64,000 nucleotides of DNA from Lasiosphaeris hirsuta (lineage: Eukaryota; Ascomycota; Sordariomycetes; Sordariales; Lasiosphaeriaceae), in the NCBI GenBank assembly GCA_030549175.1, contig JAUKUA010000001.1, positions 8,680,001 to 8,744,000 on the forward strand, in the 5' to 3' direction. This document shows, piece by piece, positions 22,001-30,617 of the stretch. Position 1 is the first letter of the stretch. Each line of letters starts with the position of its first letter. The position numbers and the translations under genes were made by a program. Under the pieces are notes generated by a model that had not been told where the DNA came from, did not search any database, and saw only the letters and a list, made by a program, of their open reading frames with translations.

Positions 22001-22683
22001 GTCGCTTTGACTTGTTCTGGGCCCGGGTAGTCTCCGGGCGGAGGCCGTCGTGGCTCCACGGACTCCACAGGCTCGACAGGCTCGGGAGAAATACGGCCCG
22101 CGAGTTTTGGTTTCTCTCCTGGGGGGACAAGCTCGAGCAACTTGAACTGCTGCGACGGAAGATCATGCATCTGATACTCGAAGAAGGCGAGTAGTCCCGC
22201 CATCAATAGAAATAGGAATATCTGGAAAGGCCATTGAAGCGCGGCTGGCTTGTAGTCCGGGACGCATTTCTTCCCTTTTTTATGCTGCTGCGCTGGGGGC
22301 GCGACGAGATGATCGGTGCTCTGCCAGTGTGGCCTGGCAGGCTGGACAGATCGAAGCGTCGACAAACGATGCAGCTCGATGTCATCTTCCGAGGATCTCC
22401 GGCTGGTGCATCTGGAACGGGCGGAAACCTCGGCCGATTGTTTCCTCAGGCTTGGTGCGTGGTCGCTGTCACCTTGGCGCGCGCCGAGCTCAATAGCAAT
22501 CGTGCCTGCCCTACAGTCGGCCGAGGCATTTGGTCCAGGCGCGGCATCGAGACCAGCGGCATGCTGGAGGTGGGTGTTATCGGTGTCATGAGGGGTAAAG
22601 TTGAACTTCCCGCCAATCGGTTCAGTGTCGAGACCATTCGAGGCTCCATTTGCCTTCCCACTGTTGTTGATGCTAGAAGCCAT
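19048..22683 (-). CDS. DUF3433-type multi-pass membrane protein with Ser/Thr-rich linker
   Basis: The intronless 1211-residue product starts with a hydrophilic cytoplasmic region (1-145). A membrane segment follows (about 151-170, FQIFLFLLMAGLLAFFEY), then a long Ser/Thr-rich, probably glycosylated extracellular linker. After that come two membrane blocks: FLMASLIPVLLATLLSVFIE with PGMNVLLRWVSVAL, and LSALILTAGLLILILYYE with ILFTTFGIAVSGFWDF and later helices. This pair of blocks is the layout of fungal DUF3433 proteins, whose role is unknown. The linker contains two diverged copies of a unit beginning SSQMASVPS and including TTI-TQD...T-TYVSS (DNA around 20850-21160), so it grew by internal duplication. 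It is likely a surface or plasma-membrane protein. Confidence 0.85.
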   Translation of the reverse strand: MASSINNSGKANGASNGLDTEPIGGKFNFTPHDTDNTHLQHAAGLDAAPGPNASADCRAGTIAIELGARQGDSDHAPSLRKQSAEVSARSRCTSRRSSEDDIELHRLSTLRSVQPARPHWQSTDHLVAPPAQQHKKGKKCVPDYKPAALQWPFQIFLFLLMAGLLAFFEYQMHDLPSQQFKLLELVPPGEKPKLAGRISPEPVEPVESVEPRRPPPGDYPGPEQVKATHCGWSPPRILHTIAEFGGEDYHGYREAIPIVLNDDLSWCPCNIQNYRKGPNSGWVTATTVLSDDSGCNSVLQAISAFSRAHQTNWFAPHRGEAYGVATFTEMQEPRIRWPATSTNSNGDVLLALEIRTVAPSEAKLTDKADVFGNEPQPPAYTALYPATLPYYPATTWSPSRSTVWWTLPLSRPQSIASTTTTSNSTSSATVAHSTTITATSSRNDTSSSSSTAATPATPSSSREPSLKSSTPSTSLSQSVSSTSAASASVSENQVTTTDSPGARPVTRSRPSSQMASVPSIETSPSTEKSPSTEERSTIVTTISTQDINGAIANVTITYVSSITASPSSQMASVPSVEKSPSTGRGTSTIITTINTQDVTGTIVSVTTTFVSFFTITTGLLTKPGTFTPLQLNTTSLSDQHTSSTAFTPDNSSIPFSSKSPLHDPRPGPDQNPLIILPPGPIPPGAGAAFFNLRSETDFLMASLIPVLLATLLSVFIEVFSSTLNAMLPFRALSHPGGATAEDSLLLGRDGGGIFGGPGIAVRFWARWRDALPGMNVLLRWVSVALVSLSGEVIRLEFTTSCRDEGGDKRGESNADGSPGLRLCAFGLRKAGVPMRISEGFLVAMMLLVVGMGVLVWRWRTGLGAEPWSIVGLASLMSKREFRRFIKGIHGAEGSRCLTGEEKNVRFRLGFYGTNEERYGITIVNVRPLEDKKPIPIVTKRDPRKRKPVPGPRSSNTVLRGLCRQISPGLVHKETIVQLSALILTAGLLILILYYETVTIDTAFEVFMDSQSFGVRILFTTFGIAVSGFWDFHLARTFDAHIHQRLSDPDIPPQRPRTSIFLYPIHHIFSVFGRTWLVSIRTAEDVLLLNVAIAALLAKFTPILLSSVPFRNTITWKMHEACTWMSVAILAYMVLVLAASLVWKWCRGGQRSMLPMRPDTIVGCMAYVCDLGVVDNMQELALLSGKERDRLVREMGQEVFDKKSGRWRAENC

Positions 22684-23937
22684 TCCTTCTGGTTTTCGAT
22701 GTGTGGGGAGTAGCCACCAGGGCAGGAAGCATTACAAGTGATCAGGATTAAAACGTGGGTAATAAGGGATGTCTTGATAAATGGTGTTGAAAAGTAGGGT
22801 ACCTGTGGATGCTACACTACAATATTATCACACATTAAAGGCATCTGCTACCTCATCACGCGGACCTTTGCCATTGTACAACGTCCCCAAATTTACGTAT
22901 AGTATAGGGACCTAACCACCAAATAGCCGTAAGTAATCTTCACTAGGCAGCCGCCGTTGATTACTAGGCAGATTTGGCCAATGAGTTCTAAGGTCAGGTA
23001 TTTATCCCAACTTATCCGAGTGTAACCCGGGAAAGTTGTCATTGTAACCTAACTCCTTGGCAGGGCGCTCTCTCCTTTGTATATATTCGGCGCTCACGCA
23101 TCTTACTCATTTGGTTATAGCAGATCCAATCCAATCCATTCTTCTTTCCACTGCTCAGCTCCAGAAGTGTCAGACGGACTTTGGTCAGAAAATGTTGTGG
23201 GGGTTGACTAAAGAGGTATACGGCAACACTGGCGTTGCAGATTCTCCGCCTTAAAACGAGGTATTTGTCCAACACGCATCATATCTCACTCATTGACATG
23301 CGATCGCGTTCAGTGTCCACCAGCATCAGATATGGAGTTTCGAGTAACACCAACGTTGTAACACCCCGCTGAACCTCGAGGCCAGCAAGGAGTGACGTGG
23401 CAGAAAGAGTTCAACGATACTGGCAATACGTGAGCACCCAGTGAACCTTTGAACCCTTGCTGATATATACTACCTCTCCCGCGTCTTCGGCAGGTTGGAA
23501 CTGCAACGGTTTCTGCCTTCTTGCACTGGTGCACTTCAAGGTGTTTGAAAGGCCCCATTGGTTGGTGTCGAGCTGTTGGTAGGCCTCAGTGGGGCGTCGT
23601 ACGGTAAGCCTCAGTAGGGCGTCATGCAGTAGGCCTCGTGCATACAGGGTGTGTGGGCGAATCGGCATGGAGGGATTCCGATTTCGTCATTGCACTTTCA
23701 ATTCCATTCGACATCACATTCGCAACAGGCTGCCAAGCAAAATCGAGGGCCAAGACCAATGCGACCTAGCCTCTGGATGAGGCTCTCAACCTTTGTGCAT
23801 ATAATGTTATCATCGTCAAGAAACTTCCTGTTTCTCTCCCCAGGCCTCCCATGCTCTTGCCCACATCATCCAAACTCAACATTGAACGCAATTACTCCTC
23901 TAATCATCATCCCTCCCGCTCAAAGTCATCCAACATT
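22684..23937. other. Divergent intergenic region
   Basis: A region of 1.25 kb lies between the divergent DUF3433 gene and the RNase H1 N-terminal domain gene. No convincing ORF or repeat is seen, and it probably holds both promoters. Confidence 0.4.
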
Positions 23938-24465
23938 ATGTCTTCTACACCAAACCACTTTTCCGTAGAAATGCGCATGGCCGTGAAAGAGCGCATAGCC
24001 ATCTGCCAGGGGGAATTGGTCCACTTCGAACCAACAGCAGGGCAGAAACTCTACGCCGTCTGGAAAGGAAAGAGACTTGGATTTTACACCACATGGCCGT
24101 ATGTCTACCATCCTCATCCCCTCGCCCCGTATCCTTGCGTTTCGGGCACTTCCAACCCCTCACCATTATGGGTTTACAGAGAGTGCCAAGCGCAGATTCA
24201 TCGCTTTCGGGGCAACTGCTACGAAGCCTTTAAAACATGGGAGGAGATTGAGGAATACATGAATAGGAATGGAGCTGTGGCTGTCATGCCTCAGAAGCCC
24301 TGCAACTTGTCACATCTCATGTCCAAGACCTCCCTAGCCGACAACTCTTCCGATAGCGGCGACAAAATCAACGGGGGAAGTTCCGGGTTGGCAAAGTCAA
24401 AAGGAAAGAGACCTTTCGGCAGCAAAACCACTGCGAAGTCGGAAGGGGGGCAAGTCAGCCGATGA
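23938..24465 (+). CDS. Lone RNase H1 N-terminal (viroplasmin-type) domain protein, possible frameshift near its end
   Basis: The domain reads KLYAVWKGKRLGFYTTW, then ECQAQIHRFRGNCYEAFKTW and EEIEEYM, the hybrid-binding fold found at the N-terminus of RNase H1. An 81-bp intron (24099-24179; GTATGT donor, TACAG acceptor) sits inside it. Splicing joins TTWP to ECQ and restores the normal domain spacing, although the intron itself is free of stops. The Met at 23938 is chosen for proximity. No catalytic RNase H domain follows, only a Lys/Gly/Ser-rich tail. The frame ends at 24465, but if one G of the six-G run at 24445-24450 is discounted it continues (KSADEDTLVGSQ...) to 24712. That suggests a one-base insertion or an assembly error. 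RNA/DNA hybrid binding is inferred. Confidence 0.72.
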   Translation: MSSTPNHFSVEMRMAVKERIAICQGELVHFEPTAGQKLYAVWKGKRLGFYTTWPYVYHPHPLAPYPCVSGTSNPSPLWVYRECQAQIHRFRGNCYEAFKTWEEIEEYMNRNGAVAVMPQKPCNLSHLMSKTSLADNSSDSGDKINGGSSGLAKSKGKRPFGSKTTAKSEGGQVSR

Positions 24466-24869
24466 AGACACCCTTGTGGGTTCACAGGAAAAGAAACCAG
24501 CTAGCCATGGCGCCCCTGCGAATAAATCGAAACAGATCCGTGAGCCGGGACCAACCCAGGACTCGGACACGCCGACGGATCGCGGTGCGAAAGGCAACTG
24601 GAGGGGGAAGGACAAAGGGGAAGGTACAGGCCCGGGAGGGCATCGATACAACACCAGGGGCGAACAGACGGTTCTGGTCAATACTAGTACCCGTGTCTTG
24701 TTTCCGTCTTAGACACAAGTCCCTAAGTTAAAGGCATTTGGGCTGCGTATATGAGGATTTGAGGTTTAGGATTGGGGCAACAGGGGTTTGTCGCGGATTT
24801 CACTCAGGCTTAACCCAAAGACTGCCAGTGCCAGCTTCTTTCGCAAGGTCGCTTATAACTATCAGGGGG

Positions 24870-25880
24870 AATTATTACACATAACTCTTGGCTACCTGGC
24901 GAAGGGCCTCGGGCAACCAGGTCTTACCAGAAACTTGCTTAATCCCTCGCTCAACCAGTATCCGACCCACCCCCAGATGTCTGTAGTCGGCGGCGAACCG
25001 CAGTGCCCTCTCGCCATATAGCCAGTCGCTGCCATAGCTAATGTCTACCCCATGCTCCAGAAAGAATTAAACAGCAGCCAGGTGTCCACCATTTGACGCT
25101 ATAATCAGAGCCTACCCACCGGCAGTGATCCCATAACTGTCAAATATCACGTGTATCAACTAGATTCAGCGTATTTGAGAGAGCTACATGTGTGTTGTAT
25201 TGTTGCAATTGCAGTTCCTGCGCAGAGTCTTCAAGTGCCCTGACTGGCGCCTTGGCAGCTTGGCCCGCGCTCTGGATCCAATTGATCTACTGTATCCGTA
25301 TGTGCTTATTCAATTTGACAATAGTTCCGTGATTCACCGTCACCTTTGATCGTCCAAATCAGCCCTGCCTCAGCTTCGGCTAATATCTGCTTATTATAGC
25401 CACAGCATACAGCACGGCCCTGCTAAAAAGTGCAATTCTTGCCAAAGACATTCCTATTACTTGGTGACAATATCATCTGATTAATCAGAACTTTGCCCAT
25501 CCAGATCAGATCGCTAGGCTCGGCCTTCACCGACGAAAATCAGTCGATGCTCCGTCCATCTTGAGGCCGGCTGGACACCGCGCTAGGAAGCACCTCTGGG
25601 TAAATTGATATGTAGTTTATGTGAGTCACTGCCCCAGTTAGATAAAACTACTTGGTCTAGGTACCTAGTACCCTCCTTGATCTTATCCTGAAGAGCAACA
25701 CCCTACCGGGCGAAATAAAAGTGGCTTAAGTATGTCCAGCGCTTGATGACCTCGGTGGCCGGGTTGGGGGATGTCTCGGGCTCGGGGACGATATCGATGT
25801 GGAAGTCCAGGTTGATCTCTTGGATCTGGGTAATGACTTCCTGGATAGTGTCAGAAATACAGCTCTCTGGAAGTGATGGG
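24870..25880 (-). pseudogene. Eroded ankyrin-repeat gene
   Basis: Read on the minus strand, 25140-24870 gives degenerate ankyrin repeats (ALIIASNGGHLAAV, FFLEHGVDIS, ALRFAADYRHLGVGRILVE) interrupted by stops. Upstream at 25870-25700 a coding-like stretch (TIQEVITQIQEINLDF, ATEVIKRWTY) could be the N-terminal part of the same gene. In between, stops and frame changes prevent assembly of an exon model. Fungal ankyrin proteins of this kind are often part of NLR or Clr5 families. This one is dead. Confidence 0.55.
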
Positions 25881-25889
25881 TTGTAAGTG

Positions 25890-26814
25890 TATGATTGTAT
25901 TGCTCGTCTGTGTTCTTGCTCGAGGAACCACGGTCTACGTATAATAGGTCTTCTACCTCATATCAGAAGAACTGCAATAGTTCTTGTGGTGACTCAGCTT
26001 GGAATCCTCTTGTCAATAGACACTTATGGCAGCCACGCCGAGGATAAAGGCCGAAACGGCGACAAAGATTCCAAGACTGCGAAGTATGATGGTGAGGCGA
26101 TGTCAAAGGTTGTAAGCTGGACTGTGGGGGTTTGGACGACTGAATGATCTGCCTTGTCCTGCTGGGACATTGGGGAAAGGGGGAGGTTTATATACACTTA
26201 CATCGATAATGAAGCGCAATGCCTTGAACCTTCTTCATCTTTACATTCAGACTCATCGACATGTCGAGCGGACTCCGGCGGAGCTCTTTCCGCCGCCCTC
26301 CCCCCCGGTGTTAAAGAGCCTGTCGATCTTGACGGGGTCGTAAAATTCGTAAGCACCAGCGATCTTCGCCTTAAGCCTCCCGCTTGATTAGATGTGACGG
26401 GCTGTTGCCGCCCATGTAGTCGCCGTGTTGATGTATCCGCTGTGTTGATGTATCCGCCATAGTAGACGTAGATTGGCGCCCGATGAAATATTGTTATCGG
26501 TATATACAGTAGGACCCACTGCGTACAAATGTTTCGAACCTTCGGGCTTGATCCAAGTGTCGAGGATGTCTCTCAAACCGCTGAAACCAAGTCTGACCCA
26601 GTCATTTTGATGGCTGGTATCATTAAGAGCGCGTAACAGTGCGCCGTAGCCATCACCACTTCACACCGTAGTCTAGCAACGCACGTGACAACGTTAAAAT
26701 GCCTAAAACTATCTGCAAGAACTAAGTTGTGGAAATGTGTAAATTTGTATCAAAAGCTTGCAACATATTCACGTTGAGCCGTTTTGGGATATATGCCCTA
26801 GAAAGATTCCACAC
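25890..26814. other. Intergenic, nothing recognised
   Basis: Short ORFs (25887-26147, 26154-26387) have no recognisable family, and no intron-linked gene could be built. Confidence 0.35.
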
Positions 26815-26925
26815 GAATAACCTGTCGGGTGGCCTTCACCGCCTTTTTTTGCTGGCGGCCGTTGGCAGCCTTTGGCAGGTTTTGACAGCTCTGATGGTGG
26901 TGTGGCTCAAAGGCGGTAGTGGAAA
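26815..26925 (-). repeat. Fragment related to the foldback element at 43249
   Basis: About 100 bp match, in inverted orientation, the stretch 43320-43415. Shared pieces are TTTCCACT-ACCGCCTT and a GCAAAAAAAGGCGGTGAAGG block flanked by CGGCC-rich short repeats. Its surroundings (to about 27150) are AT-rich and without genes. Confidence 0.5.
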
Positions 26926-27255
26926 TCGGAGGTATACAGTTCAAAATGACATTCATGACAGTGCATAGTTACGCTCTCAAGTCTACTATTTAAAAAATTA
27001 TTTCGGTAATTTACCATTTTTGCAACATTAAGGGAAAGTTATTAATGAAAGAGTTCCTCAATAGAGTCATTAAGATGGAGGAGGCTGTGGAGTAAGTGAA
27101 GGGGGCGGTGGAAAAGGCAAGTAAAAAGGCCAAGTCTAATTAAATGAGGGGGTGTGGGGTCTACTCTATTGCACTCAATTCATGTCTCCTCAGGGAGGAA
27201 TTGACATAATGTAGCAACGCATGCTAAACTCTTGACCTACGGCAACTCCGCCGCC

Positions 27256-27600
27256 AAGGCGCGCGCGCGCCCAAGACTGCAAGTACGCCATCCTCTTCAA
27301 CAACTGGGTGCCAAAGCCGTGCTACGACGAGAAATGGATCACTGAGTGCCAAGACGGCAGCTGGAGCACCTGTGCCTACGAGAATCTCGCGCAGCGTTTG
27401 ACGTCTGGGGCAATGGAGAACCGTGACTTTTACTACATCTCGCTTCCGGACCACATCAACCACTGCGAAATCATGTGGAACTAACAGCTCTGGGGCCTGT
27501 ATGAAGAACGGACGGCACTCGACACGATCATTGTTAACCCTGGTCACACGGAGCACCATGCGCAGTTCCTCATGGACGCCCGAGGGATGAAGGCAACCCA
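27256..27600 (+). pseudogene. Coding remnant of unknown family
   Basis: A frame with clear coding character reads CKYAILFNNWVPKPCYDEKW, ENRDFYYISLPDHINHCEIM and, after one TAA, QLWGLYEERTALDTIIVNPG and HHAQFLMDA. The TAA follows MWN and precedes QLWG. It may be an old CAA codon mutated as in RIP. There is no start, and the end runs into unrelated sequence. I do not recognise the family. Confidence 0.45.
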
Positions 27601-28103
27601 GGCAACCAAAAACCCCCCATGTCGGCTCCGCGGGGTGCTAGATCAGAGCTAGGACGGCCCAATAAAGCGTGCTGTCTGCGTGTCAGGTAATTAGCAAACT
27701 TTTGTGACGCAAATGCGCTGCTCCAATAAATGACGCATGTCGGTAGCAATCTCCAATTTGGAAAAGGAAAGTGGCAACAGCATGCCGTGCGGCTGAAAGT
27801 GGAGTTATGTAACTTGAAATACTCTGCTTCCCCCCTCGACTGCGCCACATTCGACACACCGCACAAGCTTCGGAATCCGGGGTAAAGGGCGTCCATTGGA
27901 TGTCACCGTTCCATGCCCGGCAAAATGAGACCAATCAAGTATAGAGCTAATTTCGCGTCAAGATCTTATGGATGGACTGCTAGGGGCGAAGAGTCTAAAT
28001 CGAGAACCGGTGATGGGTGGTAACCGGGTCGTTGTAACATATCGGACGTAATCATTCCGACTGTCGGTTCACAACTTGGAACTTTGAATACAACGCCTAG
28101 AAG
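27601..28103. other. Intergenic upstream of the secreted PG-binding gene
   Basis: No gene or repeat is visible. The right end is the promoter of the gene at 28240. Confidence 0.4.
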
Positions 28104-28110
28104 TATATAA
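28104..28110 (+). promoter_or_regulatory. TATA box of the secreted PG-binding-fold gene
   Basis: TATATAA lies 130 bp before the ATG at 28240. The leader between them is rich in C and A, as usual in highly expressed fungal genes (CACACCTGCCCAACC and an A-rich Kozak context). Confidence 0.5.
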
Positions 28111-28239
28111 AGCATAGTATATTCACCCAAGCTCCCTCTCAGCACCTCAAAGTATTTGGTACCTAGTTCAAAAAGAAGCTGCACGTTTTCCTAAACACAC
28201 CTGCCCAACCAAACTCACCCGAACAAACAAACCAAAAAA

Positions 28240-28632
28240 ATGCATCTCTCGTCAATCACCGCCCTCCTCGTTTTCGCCCTCCCAGCCACCCTAGCAGCAG
28301 ACTGCAACCGGGCCGACTACTTCAAGCCCGGGGCCTACAACCTCTACATGCCCTTCCGCGGCAACTCGATCAACTGCCAGCTTGCCGAGGGCAACAACAG
28401 CGACGCCGTCAAGGCGCTGCAGACGCAGCTCAACCTCTGCAACGGAGGCAAGCTCGACGTCGATGGTGATTTTGGCGGCAAGACGAAAGCCGCACTCAAG
28501 GCGGCCCAGAAGGCAAATGGTGCCGATGACGATGGTGTTTATGGGCCTGAGACGAGGAGCAGGATCAAGTTCGGACTGTACTTTAATGGGAATCCGAGCG
28601 ATAAGGTTTGCAAGAGGTTGAGCGACTGGTGA
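28240..28632 (+). CDS. Small secreted protein with peptidoglycan-binding-like domain
   Basis: The 130-residue protein starts with a signal peptide (MHLSSITALLVFALPATLAA, cleavage near residue 19-20). The mature part has four cysteines and a PG_binding_1-like fold: an ALQTQLNLCNGG helix, LDVDGDFGGKTKAAL, then DGVYGPETRSRI, the pattern xVDGxFGxxT...DGVxGPxT of peptidoglycan-binding domain 1. It is intronless and GC-rich in third positions, so it looks alive. It should be exported to the apoplast or medium and could bind bacterial cell walls or chitin-like glycans, as a defence or effector protein. The ligand is inference. It stands alone between gene relics. Confidence 0.82.
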   Translation: MHLSSITALLVFALPATLAADCNRADYFKPGAYNLYMPFRGNSINCQLAEGNNSDAVKALQTQLNLCNGGKLDVDGDFGGKTKAALKAAQKANGADDDGVYGPETRSRIKFGLYFNGNPSDKVCKRLSDW

Positions 28633-28973
28633 GGGTGAATGGTGGATTTAAACAGAGATTTACTCCTTTTGTTATCCAACCTGCAATAACGGCTCTATTT
28701 ACGTACGTAGGTGCATACTTCCTAGCTGGTTGGTCCCCTTGATGGTGTGGAGCTCTCAAATCAAAGCCGCTGGCGATTAGGTGATTCAGGGCGCAGCCCG
28801 CAAGCTTCGTGTTGCCCTAAGCTACACTAGACTTTTGCCTCCCGACCTCCTTCCCAGGTGGACGCTGTGAACTTTGTCTCCTCCCGAAATTCAATCTGCA
28901 CCGGTGCCAGCGGATTGAAAATAGCGCCCAATTCTCAAATGGACCCATTCGGAAACACGGCTTTCCCACCCTC
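28633..28973. other. Intergenic, nothing recognised
   Basis: This is the 3' flank of the secreted protein gene, with no coding signal until the C2H2 remnant. Confidence 0.4.
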
Positions 28974-29126
28974 ACGAAGTCTGGTGAAAAGTTGACCCAT
29001 TACGCGCCAAGTGCCACTGGGGAGTGTTCCAACTGCCCTCAGATGTTCAGCAACGCTCAGGAGTTCTACAACCACTTAGACGACTACGAGGTCCGTACTG
29101 TACTCCTGCAACAAGGTCGGCGATGA
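28974..29126 (+). pseudogene. C-terminal fragment of a C2H2 zinc-finger protein
   Basis: The frame reads TKSGEKLTHY, GECSNCPQMFSNAQEFYNHL and DDYEVRTVLLQQ, ending at TGA 29126. Fungal proteins of this type end with a C-x2-C...FY-x-HLDDC finger. Here the residue after HLDD is Tyr, so a zinc-binding Cys may be lost. No upstream exons are found. Confidence 0.55.
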
Positions 29127-29162
29127 ATAGGGAGAGCTGCAATTTGTTCAGCAATGGTTTCC

Positions 29163-29310
29163 TGTTGGCGATGGCCTGTGCCCACAGAGGCCTGTGCTCC
29201 ACTGCTCACCTATTTCTCCAGATTCAGACAGTCACTGCCATTTCCCTGCGCCACGCAACACACATACCATCTATCCCTCACCTAGGTAGCAATATCATCA
29301 CATTGCTCCC
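29163..29310 (-). repeat. Short interspersed repeat, 148 bp (inverted copy)
   Basis: This is an inverted copy of the unit at 13012 and 46181, running from TGTTGGCGATGGCC to the hairpin end CATTGCTCCC. The 9-bp flanks (ATGGTTTCC and TACAGTTCC) agree only at the last few bases, so the target duplication has decayed or is absent. Confidence 0.75.
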
Positions 29311-29319
29311 TACAGTTCC

Positions 29320-30617
29320 AGGTTGGCACAAAGTGACTAGTCAGAGATTTCCAGGGCAGTTCGCTCAGACAGAAAAAAAGAGAGCGTAACGGAGCACTAT
29401 GCAGATCGTTCTTCCCACCATGTCCTCACCCACTTTGCCACACATAATGCTGAACATAGAACAGCAAAGAATAAATAGATTACTATTACTAAGGCACACA
29501 ACACTTTAGGATATAATAGAATATAATTACTTACGTAGGAAATTGTAATTCTTATACTCTCCAGTGTCTAATATGATAGTTATTTATCTATAGTTATTTA
29601 TCTACTAATAAGACTCCGACGAGGTTCAGAGAGCTCTCAGAGTACCGACTGGCTTTTGGATGCCCGCCCCGCCAACCAAGTCCCTTACGCGCTGTCTGAT
29701 GCAGCCGTTTGTCAAAGCCAATACGCCCTACATCTCTCACACAATAATCGCCCTCAATTCCAGTCGATCGTGCCTTCCGAATCAGAGCCCACACCACCAC
29801 AATCCGCGCCATCTAGGGCCTGCCCTCCCCCCCCCCCCACCTTCTCCCTCGCGATTCTAGCAGCATCAAGTTTCCTCAGCAATTTAGCAGTGGCCGCATA
29901 AAATTCTTTGTCAGCCTCTCGAGCAGCGGAGCCCTCCTCAAAACACTCCACAAATTAAAATCTGTTAACCATCCTTGTCCCCAGAAGCAGCTGAGCCGTG
30001 GCGTGATGTCTGCTTCTCGCAGTCCAAAGAGCGGTCTGGTCAAGCGTCAAGGTCTACTCTTTCTAGTCTTATCAACAATCCGGCCTTTTTCTAGCGGCTA
30101 TTCCCGTACGCTCGGGAACGTGCCCAGAGTCAACATTAAGATTCCGAAACAAACAACATGTTGAAAAGATGGCTGATGCATACCGATGCCGTGTTCCTCA
30201 CTCACGCATGGGCATCTGGGAACCACATCTCAAGCGTCTGACCCCAGTGGGTATTCCTGGGCTGTGGGACTGTCCGCCGCTACGCGACTAGCGTAGACCG
30301 AAATTATCGTCTTAATTCTAGCTGCTCTGCCTAGGTTCAACTTGGTGTCATTGGGGTACACTAAGCGCACGACGGAGCTCCGATGTCGAGAGCGGCCTTG
30401 CCGTAATACAGATATGGGGCCCGTTTTGGCGAGCTCGCTCTGGGTTGATGAAGCTGTGATGCGCTTCGAGAGGTCTTGGTACAAATCATTGTACGTTACG
30501 GACGCATCTGTCAAATTGAGAGACAGGCTACACAAGTGGCACTTACGCTCCGGGTCAAAGGCATTCCCCCCTCTACGGTGGCACTTGATGGCTGGGAAAC
30601 ATCCTTCCAGCATCTAT
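29320..30617. other. Intergenic, nothing recognised
   Basis: This includes an AT-rich patch around 29450-29600 and a C13 tract near 29827. Short ORFs on both strands lack any family. The minus-strand ORF 30613-30230 just beyond the HET gene end was not accepted as a gene. Confidence 0.4.
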
